Shown in pieces: positions 58,325-64,000 of a stretch of DNA of 64,000 nt; the stretch's first letter is position 1, and every line of letters starts with the position of its first letter. The notes beneath the pieces were generated by a model that was not told where the DNA came from, ran no database searches, and saw only the letters and a list, made by a program, of their open reading frames with translations. The stretch comes from Haliotis asinina. Its lineage: Eukaryota > Mollusca > Gastropoda > Lepetellida > Haliotidae. The stretch spans positions 60,683,673 through 60,747,672 of the forward strand of contig NC_090288.1 of the NCBI RefSeq assembly GCF_037392515.1. The letters are read 5' to 3'. The position numbers and the translations under genes are program-made.

Positions 58325-58580
58325 AAGATGGCGGCACTTCCGGTCACGTGACCCGCATGGTGACGTCATTCGATTGTTCTCGGATGACGTCATGAGTTGG
58401 TGTGTACGGGGGTGTGACGTCATTTGATTGTTCTAGGATGACGTCATGAGTTGGTGTGTACGGGGGTGTGACGTGATCGTTAGCAACGGGGGTGTTGCTA
58501 AGCAACGGTGGTTTGTGCGCGATTTCGCGTGATCTCGCGTGATCTCGCGAGAAGGAAGCGTGTTTCAAGATGGCGACAGA
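58325..58580. promoter_or_regulatory. Dense promoter/enhancer-like block (YY1, ETS, E-box, CRE x4, RFX, TCTCGCGAGA)
   Basis: In order: CAAGATGGCGGC (YY1/TISU-type, 58333), ACTTCCGG (ETS), TCACGTGA (E-box), four perfect CREs TGACGTCA at 58361, 58385, 58415 and 58439 (two copies of a 54-bp repeat), a half CRE near 58469, an RFX X-box GTTGCTAAGCAAC (58494-58506), TCTCGCGAGA (58543-58552), and a second AAGATGGCG (58567). The combination is typical of strong CpG-rich promoters. Which transcript it drives is unclear. The AAGATGGCG motif suggests a plus-strand start near 58565 that would run antisense to the zinc-ribbon gene at 58.8-59.3 kb. Confidence 0.7.
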
Positions 58581-58594
58581 CGGACGGCACGGGA

Positions 58595-58690
58595 CGGGAC
58601 GAGGGAAGGGAAGGGAAGGGAAGGGAAGGGAAGGGAAGGGAAGGAGAGGGGAGAGAGGGGGGGAGAGGGGGGAGGAGGGAAGAGTGAGTG
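58595..58690. repeat. (GGGAA)n and G-rich low-complexity tract
   Basis: GGGAAGGGAAGGGAAGGGAA repeats followed by GGGG-rich sequence. The plus strand has many closely spaced G-runs able to form G-quadruplexes. Short Gly/Arg/Lys/Glu frames here are artefacts of composition. Confidence 0.95.
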
Positions 58691-58740
58691 GAACGACGGC
58701 GATGGGGGGATGGGATGGGGATGCATCGTGTTTCAAGCAG

Positions 58741-58776
58741 TCTTTAGGGAGCATGTGGGTGGCCCTGAAAAGGGCC
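58741..58776 (-). terminator. Histone-type 3' stem-loop plus downstream element (zinc-ribbon gene Z1)
   Basis: On the minus strand, 22 nt after the Z1 stop codon, GGCCCTTTTCAGGGCC (58776-58761) is a 6-bp stem with a TTTC loop followed by ACCCAC. This fits the metazoan replication-dependent histone stem-loop (GG---TTYT-A---CC then ACCCA). AAAGA begins 15 nt further on (58745-58741), in the place of a histone downstream element bound by U7 snRNA. Confidence 0.8.
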
Positions 58777-58798
58777 GTGAGGTGTGGATGCTTCACAG

Positions 58799-59329
58799 TC
58801 AGCATCGGCAGATGAGTTGGAGTCCTCGGAAAACATATTTGCCGGGACAAATGTCATCGTGGAGGGATTGCGTTCCTTTGGGGACACCCCCACCACAATA
58901 GAGACATACGTAAAACTTGGCTGTTGGGACGACATCGAATCGATCGAATGGACGGGCTTTCAGACAGGTAGGGCACATGATGAATCGCCATTGGTCTGCT
59001 AATTCTTGTAATGGCACCATTTCCGTGTTGGCTGTTTTCTTGGCTGTAGTGCCTGTTCTCGCGGTGGTTGTTGTTGTTGTTGTTGGTGGTGGTGGTCGCG
59101 CTGTCGTGCCAGCTCCCGTCGTTCCGTCGTCGTCGTCGTCGCCACCGTCTTCAATCTTGATGGTCGGTTCTAGTGGTGGTGAGGGTGTGGTGGTGGTGGT
59201 AGGAATGAGGGGTGTTGTCCCTTCTTTCTCTTCTTCTTCCTTCTTCGGGCTGCACCGGAGACACTGTTTTCGTCCACAGTTTCTTCGGTAAGGGGTTGGT
59301 CGATCCATTTTCACTTTACGTGTATCCAT
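58799..59329 (-). CDS. Zinc-ribbon protein Z1 of the virus-like module
   Basis: A 176-residue protein of unknown function. The N-terminus is basic with three cysteines (C18, C23, C26). A low-complexity Thr/Pro/Asp/Glu region follows, including EEEEKE, DDDDD and a run of Thr. At the C-terminus is a zinc-binding region with C119-x2-C122-x19-C142-x2-C145-x11-H157-x3-C161-x12-C174-x-C176. I chose the ATG at 59329 because the TATA box (59399-59391 on the minus strand) predicts transcription starting near 59365, downstream of a longer in-frame ATG at 59386. The protein shares its C-terminal spacing with Z2 on the opposite strand. No intron is needed and a histone-type stem-loop follows. A role in nucleic-acid binding, such as transcription or genome packaging, is inference. 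Confidence 0.75.
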   Translation of the reverse strand: MDTRKVKMDRPTPYRRNCGRKQCLRCSPKKEEEEKEGTTPLIPTTTTTPSPPLEPTIKIEDGGDDDDDGTTGAGTTARPPPPTTTTTTTARTGTTAKKTANTEMVPLQELADQWRFIMCPTCLKARPFDRFDVVPTAKFYVCLYCGGGVPKGTQSLHDDICPGKYVFRGLQLICRC

Positions 59330-59386
59330 ATCTTCGTCACACACACAAGGAGTCGGCGATATGTGAGGGTGACTAGTCATGGCCAC

Positions 59387-59551
59387 GTTTATATAGCCTC
59401 GACGACGTCACAGCCGTGACGTCGTGCTTGCACGTGAGATCGTGACATCATCATGGCGCGTGAGGTCGTGACGTCATTGTCGTGAGGTGTTGTCTTGTGA
59501 TTGGTTGAGTTCTGTTATATAAGATGAGGAGGAAGACGACAGCGGACAACC
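59387..59551. promoter_or_regulatory. Bidirectional promoter between Z1 and Z2
   Basis: The minus-side TATA box (GCTATATAA, 59399-59391) and plus-side TATA box (TATATAAG, 59516-59523) face outward about 120 bp apart. Between them are CRE-like sites (GACGTCAC near 59406, TGACGTCG near 59418, TGACATCA near 59446, perfect TGACGTCA at 59469-59476) and an inverted CCAAT box (GATTGG, near 59499). The spacing and divergent TATA layout recall histone gene pairs. Confidence 0.75.
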
Positions 59552-59869
59552 ATGGAAGAAAACTGGGATCTAGAACTGATATCCGTGGAGACACCACCAC
59601 CATCGCCAGCGCCCATCCCTCTACCACCACCGGCTTTTCCATCATGGCGACACTTGCCAGCTTGGCAGTGTCGCCAATGCCAGGGAGGGTTGCCCGTGTA
59701 TTGCAAGGGCACGAATGACTACAGCGGGACTTTTCAATGCGTGTATTGCGGCACGGTGTTGAAAGATACTTATCATCGCCGGCTGACTCACGGGGCCAAG
59801 TGCCCCGTGAAAACCAAGATAACCATTCACCCGTGCCAGTGCATGATACCACCCCTGTGGTCGTTGTGA
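59552..59869 (+). CDS. Zinc-ribbon protein Z2 of the virus-like module
   Basis: A 105-residue protein starting in a strong Kozak context (CAACCATGG), about 30 nt after the TATA box, so the 5'-UTR is very short. An acidic start and Pro-rich segment (15-36) precede C40-x2-C43-x19-C63-x2-C66-x13-H80-x3-C84-x10-C95-x-C97, almost the same spacing as in Z1, including F-CVYCG against F-VCLYCG and H---CP. Z1 and Z2 are therefore probably paralogues. It ends 20 nt before a histone-type stem-loop and is convergent with the protease gene. The likely role is nucleic-acid binding or regulation, not established. Confidence 0.75.
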   Translation: MEENWDLELISVETPPPSPAPIPLPPPAFPSWRHLPAWQCRQCQGGLPVYCKGTNDYSGTFQCVYCGTVLKDTYHRRLTHGAKCPVKTKITIHPCQCMIPPLWSL

Positions 59870-59889
59870 TCATCACAACGGAAAAAAAC

Positions 59890-59925
59890 GGCCCTTTTCA
59901 GGGCCATCCAACTTTCTCTAAAGAA
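59890..59925 (+). terminator. Histone-type 3' stem-loop plus downstream element (zinc-ribbon gene Z2)
   Basis: GGCCCTTTTCAGGGCC (59890-59905) starts 20 nt after the Z2 stop (59867-59869). The stem is identical to that of Z1. It is followed by ATCCA and, 14 nt later, AAAGAA (59920-59925), a histone downstream element-like purine motif. No AATAAA lies in this interval on the plus strand. Confidence 0.8.
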
Positions 59926-59981
59926 TGCTTTCATGCTATGACAATCATAACAAGACATGTGTGTTGTTTTCTTTTCAACGT

Positions 59982-59987
59982 TTTATT
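59982..59987 (-). promoter_or_regulatory. Poly(A) signal AATAAA for the protease-side transcript
   Basis: AATAAA on the minus strand, 64 nt after the protease stop codon. The capsid/protease transcript therefore has a conventional signal, unlike Z1 and Z2. Confidence 0.6.
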
Positions 59988-60051
59988 TCCCCCGCTAACA
60001 AGAACCATGGTGACAAAAGAGTCAGGATTAGGGGCGTCCCTGATCTTTTGT

Positions 60052-60681
60052 TTACAAACGGTAGGAACTCGAACATGAAGAGAACATCATAACATCAGAA
60101 CCATAAGAACAACATGTTTGACAGGGCTGTGGATCCTGGACGTCGTTGTTGTTGTCTGGTAGGCGTGTGAGTTGAAACCAGCGTTTCACACGTTCTTCAT
60201 TGACGAGGGTGTTGAAGGGATCAAACTGTTCCATCACGTCGTCGAAAGTCCATCCACGGGCACGATGAGCCAGGACAAACAGGCAGTACATTCCGCAAGA
60301 GCTACTGAACCAGGGTTGAAGTGAATTCACATTCCACCGCTGTGCGAGCCATCCTGTGTAGGCCATGACATGCCGAACGTCTGGATGCAGTTGGGTGGGA
60401 TCACTTATAGAATACCTTGGTCCATAGTAGTGGGTAGGGACGCCATAACTGTCAAAGTACTCAAAGACACCCGGTGCTGGACGATACATGCACACCCAGT
60501 GTTGTCCCGGGAGATGACTAGGGTCCGTGTTGACGATGTAAGCTTTAGGATAAGGTCCGTGTCGTTCACTTAGCACGGTGATGGCAAAGTGATCTCGGGC
60601 AAAAGTCCCTTGGTAAAGGGGTCGCAGCAGGGGGTCCTGTTGGACGTAGGCGTTCAAGTCCTTGGTCGTCAGTCCATCCAT
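60052..60681 (-). CDS. Adenovirus-type cysteine protease (adenain-like, peptidase C5)
   Basis: A 209-residue maturation protease of the type found in adenoviruses and Polinton/adintovirus-like elements, where it cleaves capsid precursors. Catalytic residues are visible in order: His61 in GQHWVCMYRP, Asp77 in FEYFDSYG, Gln122 and Cys129 in LQPWFSSSCGMYC. The Gln-Cys spacing of 7 equals adenain's. HRARGWTFDDVMEQFDP and a Cys-rich tail follow. I start at 60681, 10 nt after the extended end of the capsid-like gene, rather than at an in-frame ATG at 60783, which lies inside the capsid C-terminal region. The frame is intact. It is on the same strand as, and directly downstream of, the capsid-like gene, probably co-transcribed. 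Confidence 0.85.
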   Translation of the reverse strand: MDGLTTKDLNAYVQQDPLLRPLYQGTFARDHFAITVLSERHGPYPKAYIVNTDPSHLPGQHWVCMYRPAPGVFEYFDSYGVPTHYYGPRYSISDPTQLHPDVRHVMAYTGWLAQRWNVNSLQPWFSSSCGMYCLFVLAHRARGWTFDDVMEQFDPFNTLVNEERVKRWFQLTRLPDNNNDVQDPQPCQTCCSYGSDVMMFSSCSSSYRL

Positions 60682-60691
60682 CCTTAGACCA

Positions 60692-62035
60692 TCAGAGCGT
60701 TGCGCGGAACCGATCAATTTCCAACACGCTTTCGTATTCCTCGTAGCAGACGAGGGTGACCGGACGCGGCAAAGGTTCTGCAAACTGGAGTTCGAGTCCC
60801 AACTTGCCCGTGTGTCGTGGGTAGTTATGACCTTCGTCTGCTCCCAGATCTGCCGTCAAATCCACCACCCACAGGGTGAATCCGTTCCTGAACTCGTCTA
60901 GGGTGAGGTTGCAGGGATGTTCTTGTCACAGGTGTCCCGTGTTGCGAAACAGGTTCATGTACAACTGTTTGAGCGAACCACTGTTGTTCTGAAAGTCACT
61001 TTTGATTTCTGTGCCATGCACTTCCTGGCCATTGAGTTTCAGTTTCAGACTGGTCACGTTGTTGTGTTTGAAATGGAAGGGGTTCTTTTCCTTGCTACCG
61101 GCAAAAGCATCGTTGTCCACCAGTCCCAACACCACGCGTTTGGGCAGTTGTCCTCCCACCAGTTGATCTTTGTGGAAATCGCGCCCTCCTCCTGGAATGT
61201 CGTGAGCCGTGACTTGGACTCGGGTCAAAGGATATTTGGCCATGACTCCTGGTGACATGTGTTTCACGTGCTGTTCCCGTATGGCAGGATCGATGTTGAC
61301 TTGGCGTACGTAAAACTCGGCTTTGGTCAGTTCAAATCGACATTCCACATCTCCAGCACTCATCAAGTAGAAATCACTCGGGCTCCGAATCAGTTCTAGT
61401 TTCATGGGGACGCCATCCACCAGGTACCGGTCTTGGAGAAACAGGTCACAGTGGAGACGTCCTGTCAGTTCCACTTCTCGGGTGGGTAAAATGACCCGCC
61501 GTCGTGCGACAAGTCCTGCATTGACATTCTGAGCGACGGCATTGAAGTCATCCATTTTTCCAGCTTCATCGGTGTACCATCCTGGGCACTGGAGATGCGT
61601 CCCTTTGGCTGCCTTCCCATAACTCAGTAATGTTTCCAAATAGGCTCGGTAGGGATAGGTTCCCATGGAGGGGGTGATTTCCAACTGATTGTGTCCCACT
61701 TGCACACGCACTTCTCGAAAGAGGGAATGCATCATGTTGTTCACCGTGGACATGACGAGTCGGTCATCCCCATCATGAGTGGCATCCGTGCCATCGGTAT
61801 TCTTGATTTTGAGGCAGATGCGAAGGTAACACTGATTCAAATCGATGTACGCATTCACAGGGTTGGCAATGTTAAACTGGAGGGGACCCGCCACCGAAGG
61901 GGGTGCCAGTGGACTGTATCGAATCCACTGACCCTCTTGAACTGACGTCACCACAGGAGGAACCGAAAAGAGATCCAACTGTGACTTGGCACATTCACAA
62001 GCATCCCGGCGCATCATCTTGACAGGTCTGCCCAA
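60692..62035 (-). pseudogene. F54H12.2-family capsid-like protein with an in-frame stop
   Basis: An open stretch of 369 codons from 62035 ends at a TGA (60928-60926), then the same frame continues for 77 more codons to a TGA at 60694-60692. The start carries CECAKSQLDLFSVPP (13-27), a hallmark of the invertebrate family annotated after C. elegans F54H12.2. Further motifs are YPYRAYLETLLSYGKAAK near 125-145 and, after the stop, NGFTLWVVDLTADL and YEEYESVLEIDRFR. Those last two are conserved C-terminal features, so the family's normal end lies beyond the stop. I interpret the family as a jelly-roll capsid protein of Polinton/Maverick-like elements, on the basis of the neighbouring adenain-type protease. 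The capsid role is inference. The stop may be a nonsense mutation, a sequencing error or a readthrough site (TGA-C). A second in-frame ATG lies at residue 7. Confidence 0.7.
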
Positions 62036-62091
62036 CAGGTCTTGACAGGTTCGTGTCTGGTGTTGAACTGACCCTTGTTCATAGGAATGAT

Positions 62092-62100
62092 CCTTTTATG
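62092..62100 (-). promoter_or_regulatory. TATA-like box for the capsid-protease transcript
   Basis: CATAAAAGG on the minus strand, 57 nt upstream of the first capsid ATG, which would place the transcription start near 62068. Confidence 0.45.
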
Positions 62101-62151
62101 TCAAGTCCAATGTCACAAAGTTCCATGACGACTCAAAACAAAGCTTGACGT

Positions 62152-62187
62152 TTTTGTTGTTGTTGTTTCTTCTTCTTCTTCTTCTTT
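62152..62187. repeat. (TTG)n/(TTC)n low-complexity tract
   Basis: TTGTTGTTGTTGTTTC followed by TTCTTCTTCTTCTTC, immediately before the right direct repeat begins. Confidence 0.9.
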
Positions 62188-62199
62188 ATGGGACCAGAC

Positions 62200-64000
62200 A
62201 CGTGTAAGTTCTCGTACCTCCCGGGAGCGGTTCGGTAGCCTTGTGATTAAAGCGTTGGCTCGTCACGCCGAAGACTCGGGTTCGAATCTCCGCATCGTTA
62301 CGTACCCGGTTTGTTTTTGTTGTTTTTTTGTGTTTGGTTTTGTTTTTGTCGAAGTTGGTGTTATTGTTGTTGTGTGTTTGGTTTTTGTATTGTTTATTAT
62401 TCCCAGTACGTTGAATACAAGCATACAGAGGAACGGGTGTAAATAGCAGCGTGTCGGCTCAATAGACATACGTTTTCAAAATTATCATTTCGTCTGGAAA
62501 AGAAGTTTTCAGTGGTGAATATGGCCTTCAACATTCTTAAGTGATTATCAACTTAGCATACCACTTAGCAGAGGGTTGTGCGATTCAGCACTTTTTTGTA
62601 AGGTACAGATTCTAGTTCACTTTGGGGTTGAGTCACATCCAGGATTCGAACCAGCACTCTCACAGCCAGGCACCGAATCGCCAGCACAGAAAGTCAACCG
62701 CTGAACTCGCTCAACCACCGTGGTTTCCACATAAATGGAAGTCGGACAACTGGCACTCTAGACTGCACACTTTGTGTACCCCTCTGATACCTGTATATTT
62801 TTGTAGTATCGTTATTGGTAGCTCTTATATGAGTAGCAGCTCGTATATATGCCTGTGCACGAGTGTGTGTGCGCGTGCGTGCGTGCGTATGTATGTATAT
62901 ATAATACCGAAATCATATCACTGCGCGGTGAATAGAGGGGAAAAATACTTCAAGATTTGACAAACGTTACTTCATTTAAACAAACTTTTTGTTTACCTGC
63001 TTCTCTGATGAAATGTAATCATATGGTAATTCTTCTTCATGCAGCGATGTTTTACGGTTTATAGATAACATGGCATATGTGGACATGTGTAAAACCTGTG
63101 AAAGTCATTAATGACGTTAGTGAGTACTACAACCCGTCGCCATATAGCTGGAAAACTAAACTCACTCACTCACTCACTAGTGAGTACTACAACCCGTGAA
63201 GGTCCCGCCATATAGCTGGAAAACTAAACTCACTCACTCACTCACTAGTGAGTACTACAAATCCAGTAACTAAGTTGAAGACCTATTTATCACGGTACAA
63301 CAATGCTTCCTGGAGAACGGCCTCAGGAAATGACTGCTTTCCTCAAGACAGTTGTTCTTTTTGGAAAAGTAATAAGTGTTAATAAAAGTCTACAACTGTC
63401 TATTGTAACTCCAAACAATTGACCTGAGACGAAGCCTGTATAATTGTTTTGTATACAATAAATGTTGTGTATTGATTGTATTTGTTTGTTTCTTGTTTCA
63501 CCCCACTCTGCTAAATACTAGGCACATGGCGAATGTCTGTAAATGATCAAGCATGGAACAGACCATCCAGTGATCAAGTTAGATCCCGTTAGTCGCCTCG
63601 TACGACATACATAAGTTACTGAAGGTCAGTTTTAACCTGGATCTTCAAGACCAAGCAGTTTATACCACGTTTAGTAAAAGTTGGTTATTCAAGCGAAAGT
63701 TACCTGTTTACTTTTCAATAAAGCGAAACAGACGAGAATACTGACATTTTGAGGATATAACAGGCGACGATTATCATACACGGTTAATCATCAGATCATG
63801 TCACAAATAATCTGTTGTGAAGTATTCACTAAAAATAGTGCATTTGGAATTATTTACATGATGGATTTGTTCATCTTTCGTATGTAACATATTCCACTTG
63901 CACAGAAGATGGGATGGCGGGGTATCCTTGCGGCTGAAGCGTTCGCTCGTCACGCCGAAGACCCGGGTTCGGAAGTCCATTCCACACTCTCGGTCAGACA
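62200..64000. repeat. Long direct repeat, right copy (runs off the window)
   Basis: Starts ACGTGTAAGTTCTCGTACCT and matches 56213-57996 with very few differences. The copies are offset by 5,987 bp, becoming 6,004 bp after the 17-bp indel at about 62699. It contains the same SINE B head (62220-62308), SINE C (62628-62745, with intact A-box region), tail tandem repeat (63116-63256), SINE A fragment (63535-63649) and SINE B head (63913-63990). The window ends before the copies diverge. Confidence 0.9.

Noticed and set aside
58344..58850. 168-codon minus-strand frame
   Set aside because: It spans the CRE repeats, the G-rich tract and the Z1 terminator. Composition-driven Pro/Ser/Leu-rich frame without motifs.
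58539..58901. Gly/Arg/Lys-rich plus-strand frames starting near AAGATGGCG
   Set aside because: Derived from GGGAA repeats and antisense to Z1. The TISU-like start is noted, but no protein is supported.
59330..59386. Longer Z1 start at 59386
   Set aside because: It lies upstream of the start site predicted from the TATA box. The ATG at 59329 fits better.
60682..60783. Longer protease start at 60783
   Set aside because: This stretch lies inside the C-terminal region of the capsid-like frame. The ATG at 60681 follows that gene's end by 10 nt and gives a normal-length protease.

Overview
This window reads as repeat-rich, gene-poor DNA from a marine gastropod mollusc. Abalone (Haliotis) is my best guess. 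It rests on remembered similarity of the short interspersed repeats that end in (ACTC)n, not on a search. Splice sites, TATA boxes, an AATAAA signal, tRNA-derived SINEs and many transposon families show it is animal nuclear DNA. Most of it consists of broken mobile elements: LINE retrotransposons of two types (one CR1-like, one carrying RNase H), a Penelope-like fragment, mariner, Tc1 and Mutator-like transposases, LTR-like pieces, SINEs, minisatellites and microsatellites. The only convincing host gene is an intronless-coding glycosyltransferase of family GT31 at 30.5-31.4 kb.

Layout. 0-8.8 kb: LINE, SINE, mariner and Tc1 remnants. 8.8-10 kb: a decayed minus-strand run of small reading frames that may be a Polinton/Maverick-type relic. 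10-13 kb: a foldback hairpin and a tandem-repeat block. 13-19.4 kb: two copies of the RNase H-type LINE, the second with ORF1 and ORF2 joined by an ATGA overlap and broken by insertions. 19.4-30 kb: mostly unrecognised sequence with a Penelope fragment, a CA microsatellite, SINEs and a minus-strand LINE. 30.5-32 kb: the GT31 gene and a minisatellite. 36.2-38.6 kb: a 2.4-kb array of a 21-bp unit. 40.9-44.4 kb: minus-strand LINE and Tc1. 47.7-55.8 kb: Tc1, other DDE and Mutator-like pieces and LTR-like ends, including one that carries a tRNA-Arg-like sequence.

The most interesting part is 58.3-62.1 kb. A compact virus-like module encodes a capsid-like protein of the F54H12.2 family (minus), an adenovirus-type cysteine protease (minus, 10 bp downstream), and a divergent pair of small zinc-ribbon proteins that look like paralogues. 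Their cysteine/histidine spacing matches almost exactly. The pair shares a compact bidirectional promoter with a TATA box on each side. Each of the two genes ends, about 21 nt after its stop codon, in a perfect histone-mRNA type stem-loop followed about 15 nt later by an AAAGA motif resembling a histone downstream element. The protease side instead has AATAAA. This suggests that the zinc-ribbon mRNAs are made like replication-dependent histone mRNAs, that is in S phase and without poly(A). I know of no such arrangement in Polinton/adintovirus-like elements.

The module is preceded by a dense regulatory block (YY1/TISU, ETS, E-box, four perfect CREs in a 54-bp repeat, an RFX X-box, and TCTCGCGAGA). 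It is bracketed by nearly identical direct repeats of at least 1.8 kb, about 6.0 kb apart. The capsid gene has an in-frame TGA 77 codons before its apparent true end, so at least this copy may be decaying. No polymerase, integrase or packaging ATPase is visible in the window.
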